Assembly (NCBI RefSeq): GCF_018143015.1
Contig: NC_054748.1
Span: forward strand, 21,086,406-21,150,405
Direction of reading: 5' to 3'
Length of the DNA: 64,000 bases
Source of the DNA: Lytechinus variegatus
Taxonomy: Eukaryota; Echinodermata; Echinoidea; Temnopleuroida; Toxopneustidae
Made by a program: the position numbers and the translations under genes
Notes under the pieces: generated by a model
Database searches by the model: none
What the model was told of the DNA's origin: nothing
Seen by the model: the letters and a program-made list of their open reading frames with translations, nothing else
Shown here: positions 47,946-61,500 of the stretch, piece after piece
Position numbering within the stretch: the first letter of the stretch is position 1
Layout of the letters: each line of letters starts with the position of its first letter

Positions 47946-48961
47946 GTTTCAGAATTGATATTATTCCTATGATGGGGGTGAATTTGACAATTACTGGGAA
48001 ATATACGCGCAATGCAAAGATTTTACCTGACGTCATGTATCTGTATCTGACTTCCGACCGCTCCCGCGCAAAGCATCGACGCAGATATATTCAATCATTT
48101 TTTTAAAGAAAATGCTCTGTTTACTTATTTTTACTTTAACAAAAAGCACAATTTATGCTTCCCTTTTCTCCCTTAACTCCTGCCTTAACTACTCATCCTC
48201 CAATTCCTTTTCTACCTCCCAAATTGGGGGGGGGGGCGTTTTTAAGGGGGTGGGAATTAGCAACGGCCCCACCGCCACATACTTTACACTTACACTATAA
48301 ATTCAAAATTCGGGTATACTAAAATATCGGACCCCTTTCTTTATCTCCTACTGTCCGTCTATCTCTCCCTACCCTCTCCCTCTCTCTGCCTAGGAGTATA
48401 CCCGAGTCCAAGGTACAGTGAACGATCTCGAACTGTTTTGGCTTCAAAGATATTGCCAGGATGACTAATGGTTTTTTTATTCTTCTCTTTGTTTTTAGAA
48501 TTGCTAGAATCATCAGGTTAATTGGCAGAAAGGGAGCAAGTGGCACATGTCAGGATCAGGGGAGGAGGAAGATGCGGCTGTTTTTTTTCTCTGCGGGTTA
48601 TTTTTTTTTATTGTCAGTATTTTCTGGAGACCTAAGCCCGATAGCTCCTCCGGTTTGTGAGTGAGGGCCTTTTTATTTTTTTCTGCAGATTTTTGGAACG
48701 AAATACACCCCTTCTGAAGAAAAATCCTGGATCCGGGACTGCATATCGACCAAAACATTAATTAAAAAAATAGTGATCATTTAAATTACTAGTAGACCGG
48801 GCCTTTGGTATGCATGAATTATCGAAGGTATCGAAAATTACATTGTATGTGAGCGTATTTCCTTCTTTCCTTTTTTTTTCAATAACAGGATTTTTTTAAA
48901 CAAGTGCACACCTAGTTACCAATAATGCATATAGCATTTCCATTTATTTGAAAGCAAGATT

Positions 48962-49075
48962 ACAGAGCATTGTAGATTAAATGCCTTGCTCACGGGCATA
49001 TTATGTGCCGCGGCTCGAACCGGACTTCCCATGTATAGCCAGGCGCCTTAGGCTTAGAACACTCGGCCACGGAAT
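48962..49075 (-). mobile_element. tRNA-like SINE head
   Basis: The minus strand reads CCGTGGCCGAGTGTTCTAAG, then 'ggcgcctggctata' and box B CCGGTTCGAGCC. A genuine tRNA is unlikely because it runs directly into SINE-like sequence (CCCGTGAGCAAGGCATTTA). Confidence 0.6.
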
Positions 49076-49096
49076 GTTAATTGCATCTCGATTCCT

Positions 49097-49342
49097 CCCC
49101 GGGGGGGGGGGGTACTCACGATATAAGGCCTACGGGGATGTGCTGCTGGCCTATACCACCGGTAGGCCTATAGGTCCATATTCTCCTCCAATTTTGGATG
49201 ATAACTTTGTTTTTTTGGCTCGTCAAATCTTAATAAATCCTTAGTAATGGGTACCTTTTCAGCCAAAATGACCCGTAAATATGGGATCTGAACCTTCAGC
49301 CGCACACCCCCGTCCAAACCAAATCTAAGTACCCCGGGGGGG
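49097..49342. mobile_element. MITE with CCCCGGGGGG...TACT ends
   Basis: The left end is 'tccccgggggg' running into GGTACTC, and the right is AAGTACCCCGGGG. It ends about 250 bp upstream of the ArsS-like start codon. Confidence 0.55.
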
Positions 49343-49375
49343 GGGGGGGTGGGCTCGGCCTCATGCCCAGCGCTG

Positions 49376-49412
49376 TTTTATAAATGGTCATGTGACGTAT
49401 CAGTCACGTGAT
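49376..49412 (+). promoter_or_regulatory. Possible promoter elements upstream of the ArsS-like gene
   Basis: An AT-rich TTTTATAAATGG stretch is followed by TGTGACGTAT and by GTCACGTGAT (49403-49412), a USF/TFE-type E-box. They lie about 180-215 bp before the start codon in otherwise unique sequence. Function is inferred from motif and position only. Confidence 0.25.
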
Positions 49413-49589
49413 TTTGTCCTACCTGTGAACCATTGCCGATGCCGATGTATTTCGTTTCCGACAAAAACAAAGCTATCATGACTTGAAACTTTAGTTTCAC
49501 ATATTATAATTTTGGACAAATCTGTGAGTTCTATTTGTTCAATTTATTTTACATGAGCAGGAAACTTGTAACAGCGAGAAGACATCGAA

Positions 49590-52500
49590 ATGCTTCGCTT
49601 GTCTTCTATTTGCAGGCGAGCTGGAGCTCAAGCTCCAGTAACTGCCTTTGCCAGTAGGGCCTTGATCGGTGAATCGACGCCAGAGTTCCGGGGAAGAGCG
49701 AGCCCATGCAACCGCCCCTTTCTTCAGAACACCTCGTCATTCCATACACACTTCGTTTTGAGCCGTCCTGTTCCAGATTTGCCAGACTTTAATACCAGTG
49801 TGAACATCCATGAACACAAGCTGAACAGACCTGTTAAGCCAACAAAAAACACAAATGCACAGACACAGAAGAAAAAAGAACGGGCGAAATTGGTGAGATA
49901 ATCCATTGTCAAATATCCATTGAAAATGAATTACATTGCCTAGCCTTTTAATTTAATTATTGGTTGGAACTTGGAGTAGGTTTTGGACACTCATTCAATG
50001 AACAAGGTTATAATATAATGGTTTTGAATGAAGTTAGGCCTACTCCGCAAATTCATTTTAATTTATGTTACATCTATATAGTACAACTCCAATTTCCCAA
50101 ATAAAAAGTTCTTCTACTTAAATATATTCTACAATGTATTATACATACATGATGTAAGCATTATTAATTATTATTATTATAGTATTATTAGGTGATCTGT
50201 CAATTGACAGATCACCTCTTATGTTTCTATGAATTTTCTTTTTTATTTATTTCTTTATTCTTTTTATTTATTTTTCTTTTTCCACCCTTTTCTTGTTCCA
50301 CCAAAATCAGCAAAACTATTCAATCAATTTTCATCAAAATATTATCAATTATGGACAGTTATCATACAATGTCACAATAGGCCAAAAATGTGCAAAAACA
50401 TGCTTTTACAAAATTCTATATAACTCTTCAGATAGTCCGTTGACCCCCAAATTTTCTTTTATATTCGGATAGAGTAGGACTTGTAGATGTGATTTCATGT
50501 CACATTTGACAATAAATTTTATCATAACGTCATCAAATTGGCGTCAAAACTAAAATTTTCAATTTTTGTTTTATTACGTTTCAATAATTTTGCAAATATG
50601 ACTATAACTCCGTAATCATTGGTCGCTTTTCGCCCGGTTTTCGACATATTGTAGTTGGATATTCTTCCATATTATGTTACATTTTTATCATCTTGAGCAG
50701 GAGATCATCATGAATATTAGCAATGTATAGAAGTATATTATTATGATAAAACTTTCACTTGAAAAATTCAATTTGAGGTTATATTTTATCGTTGCCTTGC
50801 AAGTGTATGGCAGTTACTATGGTCTGATGGTTAGTGCATCTGCCTTGCAATGCGAGGTCCCTGGATCGACATCCATCAGCATCTATTTTTTCATTTATTA
50901 AATTTTGTCTCATTTTGCATGTAACCCCTATAAGCCGGTTTGGGGTTCCATTTTGCGCATGATAAGAAGTTCATTCGTATAATTCAGTGACATGATTGTT
51001 TTATATTTAATGAGATATTAGCAACAACCTTGATGTCTTGGTTATTCTTTTGAATTGTATGTTTCATTACATCCATAAAAACAACAACGCGTGCACTAGC
51101 AACTGGTATTTGAAACTTGGCTACGTATTGTTATAAGCACACGCTAACGCATTCCAAGAAGAAATGCAACAAATGCCTCCGTCAGTGTTCATTGCTTTGC
51201 TATTCTATTCACCAGGTCTAAGCAATTTCTTCATCTTGCTATGCAAGACATGCTTGCATAATATCTCGCAATGAAATCTACATATCGTCATGTAAGAAAT
51301 TAAATGTCATAACTGCTCATGAGGTAACAAAATACTGGTCTATGCATACTGATTTAAATTTTTCAAAACTGGATTTTAGATTCTTGCTTTCGTCAACACT
51401 ATGCTCACTATTTTGTGTTATCGCTTGCTAAATTGGAATTGGCATTCTTTACAAAAACAAGATCTTTTCATACCACCTTTTATTTCAATGTCTTTCAAAA
51501 GTATTCAGCATGTCCTTTCATTAATAAAACTGGGCTTATTCTCATGAAGCTCATATTGATTTGCATTAACATGGTGATCATGAGAAAAAAAAATAGATCG
51601 TGATCGTGATCATGAGATTCACAGACAGATCACCTAATTCGTCCTCAAGAAGAATTAAAATTCTAGTTTTTATTAATATTAATTTTATTATTACTATTGG
51701 ATAGTATTATTAGTATTAATCTTTTCTTCACAGGAATATAAGGAAAGACCTAAACAAATCACTTTTCAGGTAAAAATCACAAACTGCAGGTTCCCAAACT
51801 ACATCTGCTAAAATTTCACAATATCCAAACCATAACAGTTTTAGGAAGTCGTATATTATTTTTAGTAACTTGATTAACTTGGGTGGGGGGGGGGGGGTAG
51901 TACCAGTATCTTAGAGAATATAGGCCTACCATGTCCATGATGTTATTGTTGGGTACTTAATAGTTTTTAATTAAACATATTTAATAGCCTATCTCAATCT
52001 TATTCAAAATGAAGAAGCTTTGTAAACAAGACCTATTGGCATGATAATGAAAAATAATGAAGGCAGCACATGTTTCGGATAACATCGTAAATCTCAACGT
52101 GAGGGGTATGAGTCCCACCCATGCCGAAACGTGCACTATAACGTTGTGTGTTAGCATGCCTCACCACTGTATTCAGTGCAGGTGTGAATGCAGTTGTTAA
52201 ACACTCCGTCCATCGGAAAGGATGCAAATGTTAGTCCAGTGTATAGGAGAGTCACAACCTATGCACGTTAAAACCAATACACTATTCGTCCAAGAGTAGG
52301 GTGTTCACCCGGTGTATTGCACCTGCCGGTCCCGGCACACTTCATGTCAAGTACCCGATGCGTTTATGCCAAGGAGGGCCCAGCATCATATACATCCAGA
52401 TCCAATACACAGTAAAAACCTCACCTGGGTTTAGTACAGCCTAGTGTGGATAAATCCCTCGCTGAAGAAAGTAATGCAAAGTTGAGTCCCCATGACCTGC

Positions 52501-55500
52501 TGGTTTACAGGCGAGAGTCAGAACCACTAGACCACAACACTTCCAAATTGATTGAATCAATAGACTGAACACTCAAGGTGGTTTGCAAATTCAGTGACGA
52601 GAAGCATTTGTGATTTGATGATCTATTATTCATACTCCTTGTTTTCATCACACCATCTAAAGAGTAAGAAAATTTTCATGATCATCAGTTTAGCAGTAGC
52701 CAGAATATAGTCAAAGTCTCAGAAGCAAGCAGTACTTCAAACAATTGTAAAATTTGGTCTATGCCATGTCTATCTTTCTAAATATTTGAACTAAATAGGA
52801 TGCTATGTCAGGAAAGATCATGCAACATCTTCATCAATTTTATTTTGTTGTTCCTGTAGGGCTCCCTTATCCCTGAGACTCTGAAGGAGATGGAGAACGA
52901 TGAAGAATTCAAGATCACTGCCCAGAAACTCAAGCAAATGGGACAGGCCAAGCTGACGAGGGAAGAGAGAAAGAAGAGGCAGAGGGCGCTAGACAACCTG
53001 GGCGTTCCAAACTTCAGAGATTTCCTCAAACAGTATCATCATGAAGAAACAGGAGGTAGATTTGTATACAGCAAAAGAACCCCCCCCTCCTTCGGAAAAT
53101 AGTTGGGTTACATTTGCTTATAGTTTATTCCTGTGCCGCATTTTAGTTAATGGCTAACTTGAGTATATCATGGAAAATGTTTTTATGCAACATGCCACAT
53201 AAATTTTTTATCATACATATATTCCCATACAGGTTACCCATAAACCAGGGTTCTTAATTAGTTTTGTTATCAGAAATCTGTACTATGCTAATGCCCATCG
53301 ACCGAACAAGTAGCATGGGATAAAGGGGGCCAACTAAAGGGCATCTGTTGAGAGTTGAGGGGGTGGGGCCCTAAATCATTTATACAAATTTATTTTCATT
53401 TAGAAAAAATGTCTTGGATATATGCCACTTTGAAAGGCCCGATGTGAGCTGCTTATCAAGAACATTTTTGCTCTATTTTTATGAAGAGGTGTTGTGGCTT
53501 AGTGGATAGGTTTACGGTCATTGAACCAAAAAGGTGCGGAGTTCAAATCCAACTGCAGCACTTGCATCCTTTGGCAAGGTGTTTATCTGCATTTGTCATT
53601 CTCTACCAGATATAGTAAATGGATACCCGGGCAGGAAACGCTTAGAAACATTAAGTATCAAGCACCGTACTGTATAAATGTAATCATGATTAAATATTAG
53701 TAGGAAGTAGTTCTCTGAATTCTCAAGTGTCTAATCAGGGTAGCTGTGTTAAAGCTACAGAAATAGTATGTTGCAATATAAATGGCTATATATTTTTATC
53801 TCAACAGAGAAGTGCTCATCCCTCCTGCGAAAGATCGACATTGAGATCCTGCAATTGAACATCGGTCTTTACTGTAACCAGGCCTGCAACCACTGCCACG
53901 TTGAATCTTCTCCTCGGCGGAAGGAGATGATGGATCGAGAGACGGCAGAGAAGTGCATTGACATCCTGGAAAAGAGTCCCAACGTTCATACACTTGATCT
54001 TACAGGTTGGTGGGTTGTATTAAAAGACTTTTAATCGAAACTTGATTTCATTTGATAATCCACCGGCAGTACGTGTAGCTGCTGTTGTTGTTTTTGTTTT
54101 TTAATACTTTATAGTGTGTTTTCTTTCTCTTATGGCATTGTATTTTGTTTTGATGATATCAATTGTACTGATCTTTGCTATTGTTAAAAGAAAAAAAATT
54201 GTCACAACTGTATTGCAATAAATAATATTATTAACCGTATCAGACATCTGAGCAGGGCAACTTTGAAACATTGTTGCCTGCTTAACACTGGGATCGAATG
54301 GCCGGTCAATAAAATTCCAATTGTTTATCCACGGGCCCAATTTATTGCCCGCTCAAGAAAGTCAATGAGAAAATGCGTGGAAATGTGGCGGGCAATAAAA
54401 GGCAGCTCTAACATCCGGGTATTCTACGCGTTTTGTACGCGTCCTTGAACCGCGCAGTGCTATACGTCATAATGGTAATGAAGTTGAGACAACGCTGGAT
54501 ACTGCGTCCCTAGGCCAGGGATACGTCACAATGGTAAAGTTCAGAAGCCCAGTCTGCTCAACATGAGAAACTAGATTCTCATTCTAAAAATTTAAAATAT
54601 CTAAATTTTAACGATTTGGCTCTAGATGTCTGATTTGGTTAATAATAGCAATATTGACTGGCCTGGGGGCGAAAGGACATATATCGCCCTCACTAAATTG
54701 ATATCACCCTCGTCTACGACTCGGGCGATATAAATCTAGTTTGGGCGATATATGTCGTATCGCCCCGAGGCCAGTCAATATTGCTTTAATAAATAAAGTG
54801 AATATAAATGGAAGGATGGATACATGGATGGACAGATGGTGCATTCGTATCCAACCCCTATGTGTGGCACCTTACTTTGCCTGTCCAAAGCTTTAGTAAA
54901 TCCTTACAAACATGACTATAGTATTGCAATTCATTACTAAACTATATGAATGTGTATACCCTAGAAAAAATTATGGTGTGGCTTGTGTAGATTTTGGTAC
55001 GGGCAGCGAAATTAAGCAGAAGAACGGTAACACAAATGTCATTAGTCTATTTATATTTATTGCTATGCAAGCTACAAGAATCATAAGAACCATTTATATT
55101 ACATTTTTCAAAAATACAAAAATACTTAAATAATATTATTTTACATATTTTCTTAGGTTTCATTATCCATAAAAATAGTAAAATTGAACAAACGAAAAAA
55201 ATCAACTCCAAAAAAGTTGTCTGGGAGAAAATGGTCACAAAATCTGAGCGAAGTGGACCTTCCTAATAGCAACACTGCTGTGTGTTGCTGCCCTCTACGT
55301 CCGTTGGTCTAAGATAAGACTGTCAGATAAATAGACCATCTGCTTTTAATGCCAAGTGCATACAAAACCACACTGTAGCCTTGGATTGAGTCAAACCTGC
55401 CTGTTAAAATCATATTCATCCTTTACCTTTCAGGTGGGGCTCCAGAGCTGTGTTCTCAGTTTCGTTACCTGGCGAGCGAGGGTCGGAGGCTGGGTCGTAA

Positions 55501-58500
55501 GGTCATCGACCGCTGCAACTTGACCGCCTTACTGGAGCCGGGTCAAGAGGACACCCCAGAGTTCATGGCCGAGCTCGGGGTCACAGTCATAGCATCACTT
55601 CCATGTTACAGGTGTATATTATTGTTAAATTGCCACTTGTTATACACCCTCTTGGTCTACCCCCCACTCAGTGTTATTTAGGGTACGTCTATGCTCGTTC
55701 CCTCCCTTTGAAAGCACCCCCCTATCAAAGGTCTGCCAAAATTTCAGAACCCCCCTTTCGAGGGATTTTTCGCTGTCTTTTTCTGCCTTGGAGACCCCTC
55801 TAAATCTGGAACACTGCTCACTGTACCTCCTATCTCAGGTGAGCTCTCATTCCAACAAAACGTCCGTACTAGGCCCGTTTTGAAAGTCCATTTTTGATGC
55901 ACGTGTACACGGCGTGTTTTTCGGTCGTGTACACGTTGTAAACAATGTGAGAGCGAGTTCTGTTTTCATGTCGACACGGACCCGCATCAATATGTCATAA
56001 AAAGGGGTCTATATAGCCTAAGTCACGGTTTTAAAGCTTACCTGAGAAGTTTGAAGTATCAATCCACAAAAATTGGTGCAAATTAAAAGTTTACTCGGCT
56101 TAGCAGCGCATTAAATTAATAAAGAATGCAAAAGAAAATCAGTGCAGGGCCCTAGCTATCGCCGACGCTCGGTGGATGCGCATTTTGTATACTGTACCGT
56201 ACATGCATGCACAGATCGCTGCAGAATAAGTGTAACTGAAGTTATCGATTAATTTTCATTATTATGTTGCCAATTTGAAGAGCGTTTGTTTGTAGGCTTG
56301 TGTGCGAGCGTATAACACGTAAGTTGTAGCGATGATCGCTATCGCAATTGATGATTCTCAAATTGACTCTGAGTGTGATTGAGCAACGCTTTCGAGCTTT
56401 TGAGACCGGAGCAGACCCATTTCGTGCCGATTTCGTGGTACAAAAACGTGAGTCTCCAGAAAGAATGGATTGAATTGGCAATTTTGGAAGTGAACTCACT
56501 CTGGATTAATTGAAATATGTTGACATATTAGTAATTAAAACGTGCAGTGTCTGAGAACTAAGATTTAATGTGAGGCTGTGAGCTTGTTTATGCAGATGCT
56601 ACCGTGTACACGGTGATGGAATTTAGTACACGTGCACTGACTTGACCGTGCGTGTACACGTGTACCCGAAACGGGCCTAGTCCGTCCTTTACTTTTCAAA
56701 AATCAAAATGAAATAATCCTGAATTCAGGATTATTCGGGCTCATTCGAATGAGCTTTGAAAACTAGCAGGAATTTCAGGAATTTGATCCCAGGATTTGAT
56801 CAATTTTTTTATGTTATTCAAATTATTTTATAATCCCCTTTTAAAATTTCTCAGGAGTCCAAAGAGAGAGATAAAAAACAGCCCCTTTTTAAAGAAATCT
56901 CCGGGTGAAAATACAAATACACCCCCTTTTTTACAATTTGCGGGCCGGACTTGTCCCGCGAAAAGTACCCCTTTACCGGACATTTTGGAACACGCATGCG
57001 GTCCTTCTCACCCGGAGTAGGGGGGGGCAGGCCCAAAACCACCAATAAGTCACCAGGGAAGGTTCTCTGTTAATAGCCAAAATAGTAGATTGGTTTTCAA
57101 AAGGCAAAAATTCAAAACCTTGCTTGTCTGAAGGAGCATTTCTTCATCTTTATACTGTAAAAATGTAGATTTGGAAAGTTGAATAGAAAACAAGATACAA
57201 AAGTTTCTTTGATGCAGATTTTTGCAGACAGCTTGGAAGTTTAATTGAAATTGCAGTGTGCACATCTCATGCTTGAGTGAACAGAAACTTCAAATGTTGT
57301 TTTTTCCTTTATTCTCTGAAGCTCTGCACTTTGTTTTATCTGCATTCAATCAAGCATTTGAGTAAGTTATTATTTTTCAAGTTTGGCAAATCATATATCA
57401 TTTTATTAAAGCTTGGGGTAACTGGTCATGCTTGTTCAAACTCAATCAAAATCTCAACATTTATTTTGGGAGACTTATAATTGGTTTTGTGGTGACTGGT
57501 CATATTTGATCTCCTTCCAGATGGTCAGGGCCCCATCTTACAAAGAGTTGCGATTGATCCAATCAATCGCAACTATGGAAAGCCAGCAAAGTCAACATAT
57601 AAAATGCATGTTTGTTCAAAAAAAATTCTATTGATTTCTTGACAGTTTGGTGTGATCTCCTATGTTTACAAAGGACATTTTGCAAATTTCCTGTAGAAAA
57701 GATTATGACACTGATGGATTTCCATACAGTTACGATTAATTGGATCAATCGTAACTCTTGGTACGACGGGGCCCCAGATCATCTACTAACCATTTCGTCC
57801 AATTCCCACTCAGGCTATATGCATTTCTTTGAGGTCTACTACCACTTATTCTATATATGTTTTATAGGTCCACACCCACTTTCTGTTTGGCATCATCTCA
57901 GATGTTCAGATCACATTTGATCTACAACCAAGATCGTCTACTAACCATTGTCTTATTCGCCTTTAGGCCATACACATGTCAAATAACCTACTTGGTCTAA
58001 CAAACCTTATGGGGTGTTGCAAGAAACTTGCGATCAATCGCATGTCTATTTTTAGTCCCTAAATCAATCATATGTCTTGCAGTTAATTGCGAATTAGTGA
58101 TTGATTGCTAATTTGCTCCTTGAAACAAGAAGTGTAATCTGATATGCTATAGCTATCGTTGATCTGTCAGTTGCAATTGATTGCAACTATTTTCTTACAA
58201 CACCCCCTAAGTCTATATTCTTTATAGGTCTACATCCACTTTCAATACTTTCCGTTTGGTCTCATACCAGATGATCTGCAAATAGTCTAATTTCTGAAAG
58301 TTTCTGTGAAGGTTTCTGAAGGTACTAACCACTGTCTAATTCGCAATTGGGCCATTCACATTTGAAAAAATCCATTCGGACTAACACCACTCTATGGTTT
58401 ATAGATGAATTGTTTACGTACCAAATTTTAATTTTACAAAGTGCGAAAAAGATAATACATGAATAAACCCATCTTCGTAACTACCTTGGAAACTAATATT

Positions 58501-61500
58501 ATGATATGTGGGGCAATGCTGGGCCTGTTGCAAAAAAGTTACCATTATGGGAACGCTGCCATCCAATAACTTGTATGGAATCCTTGATTCTGATTGGCTG
58601 TCAATCATCGTTTCCATGGTAATTACCGTTGGATGGCAAAGTTACTATAATGGTCTAATGTTAGTGACTCTTGTCTAGAATCAGAGGGATGAGGGTTTGA
58701 TTCCAGGCCATGGCGTACTGTCCTTCAGCAAGAAATTCACCCACATTGTGCTGCACTCAACCCAGGTGAGGTTACTAGGTACCTGGTAGGAATTTATTCC
58801 TTGAAATGCTGCGCGCGTCAGAGCTGCTCTGCTAAAGCCAGGGTAATTATGCTGCGTTACTGTAGAGCGCTTAGAGACTTCTGATAAAGTAAGTGTTAAG
58901 CGCTATATAAGCAAGTATAATTATTATGATTGACTGCTGAGCCCCATTATGACTTTATAGAACGGGGGCGTTTCATGAAATGACTCGTCAGACGTTTTAT
59001 CCGACAAGTCCCATTTTATCCGACTGCAGTTACTATAGGAACAGTGCCTCTCGGCCAATCAAAATCATGGAAAGATGTCAGGGGAGCGTTTCATCAATAT
59101 TTTCATCCGACAAGTTGTCCGGGCAAGTTGTCAGATCTGACATCTTTCCATGATATTGATTGGCTGTTCCTATGTAACTGTTGGATAAAATAAGACTTGT
59201 CGGATAAAACGTCAGACAAGTCCTTTCATGAAACCCCCCCCCCCAGGTCTCAGGGTCCTGTATCACAAAGGTTAGCGATTAATTGTATGCTTCATTTTCA
59301 CTATTGATTATATACAGTGCATCCCAGAATAAACGAAACCGAGATTTAGCGACCATTTATCATAACTTAATCATAAATAGAATAGATAAATGACCTACCA
59401 ATTTAAAGCTTAGAATCTCTTCTTTCATCTGATATTACTTAGCTTATTTCTTATTCACGCATGAGTGAGCAAAAACAATTTGAAGAAAGGATACCAAAAA
59501 CTCATTTGGCGAGGGGTATCTGGGTTTCAAAAAGAAAACCACATTTCTGAAAAGTTCAATGTCTGCTCTTTAATTTGGTACCTCAATTACAGAAAATGGT
59601 CAAGAAATAAAAAAGTTCTGGTCATTTGAAATTTATGATTAAGTAATGATAAATGATCGCTAAATCTCGGTTTTGTTTTTTCTGGGACGCACTGTATTGT
59701 ACAATGCAATCAATCGTAGAAAAAAGCTTTGTGTTACGGGCCCCTGATGCTTTTTTTTTTTTTTTTTCAAGAATACTTATTTCTAATTGATATTTTTTGC
59801 AGTGCCAAGAATGTCAACCTACAGAGGGGTAGTCAAGTCTTCCAACGCAGCGTTGCAGCATTACAAACTCTGAATGAGCTTGGCTATGGGCAACCCGGGA
59901 GCGGTCTGGAATTACATCTGGTTTATAACCCTCTAGGTAACGATAGACTTAAAGGAAAATGAAAAATTTGGAATAAGTAGGCTTGTGTCGAAACAGAAAA
60001 AAATCAAAGAAACAGATCAACGAAAGTTTGAGAAAAATCGGACAAACAATGAGAAAGTTATGAGCATTTGAATATTTCAATCACTAATGCTATGGAGATC
60101 CTCCCATTGGCAATGCGACCAGGATGTGTGATGTCGCATGTGAACAACTTTCCCTTTGATGGACTATAAAATACCCCCAAAATGTCTCTTTTTGCTTATT
60201 TCTGATGGTGATACAAACTCTTATCCATGATGTATTCTTTCAATAACTGTATTACATGCCCTTCTATAGAAAGAACACATGATCTACTGATAGATGTGAT
60301 AATAGAGGCAATTTAAGTGAAATATATACTAGAGTAATGGGGAAATTTGTCCACATGGGACCTCACATATCTTTGTTGCATTGCCAATTTGAGGATCTCC
60401 ATAGCATTAGTGATCACAATATTCAAATGCTCATAACCTTCTCATTCTTTGTCTGATTAAACTCAAACTTTTGTTGATCTGTTTCTTTGATTTTTCTGTT
60501 TTCACACAAGCTATCTTGTTCTAAACGTTTCATTCTCCTTAATGTGGCGCAGGATTGATCCTGTACGTGGTGGGCAAAAGAAAGGATCACCAGTAAACAT
60601 TGCACCATTGTTGAACACCTGGGCACAGGTGTATTTAAACTGAGTTAAAAAGAAACCGATCAAACTTTACAATGGCACTACACAAATTCCACACAGTCAA
60701 AATGAATAATGTTTTTACACAGGCTAGCCTCAATAATCTTTTCTAAGCACATGTCAATAATTGAGATCACAGAGAGGCTATAGCCCCTCACATCAAATGC
60801 TTTCAGAATCAAAAGTCACAAAAGGGCAAAAGAAAGACAAATGAAAATGAGCTGGGATCAAACAAAATTTCCAGTTTACTTCATATGTCCTTCATGATAA
60901 TGTTTTAGTGATTGGCTCAGTCACAAAGAAGCTACAGGAAATTAACATCAGAATTTTGAATGACAGTTTCTTTGGAACCTTTTCTTTCTATTATGAATAT
61001 TACTGAGCTCAATTCGCTCAAAATGGCATTCGCGAGAGATTTCAATTCTGACAGAATTGAAGAGAGTTTGAAATATGCTGCCCAAAAGCTCAGAATAGAT
61101 GACTTTAAGGACCTGCAGGCTTCAGCGATATGTTTAGTACTTAATGGAGAGGATTGTTTTGTAAGTTTACCGACTGGATTCTGAAAAATTGCAATAATTA
61201 TGCCAGGCTCTGCCATTGTCGTTTGACTTTCTACGTTCGAGACTGAGAGCAGTGAGACAGAAGCCGCCAGTGCCAGCCGCAGGGAAGTGTGTCACGCATA
61301 TGATAACCATATATGCATATTGATGACCTTACCAGTGATGATAGTGTTGTGTAGTATGTATTTAACTTCCTGTTATCCTTTCAGTCATTCACCCTCACTT
61401 GTTTACAAACTCTCCCAATGTTATCTAAGAATCCCAAACCCCCAATACCATTTAACTGCTAAGCCTTGACCATTTAAGACCAACCCTCAGTGACGTCAGC

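Noticed and set aside
48981-49075. A genuine tRNA gene
   Set aside because: The tRNA-like part is degenerate and continues into SINE sequence.
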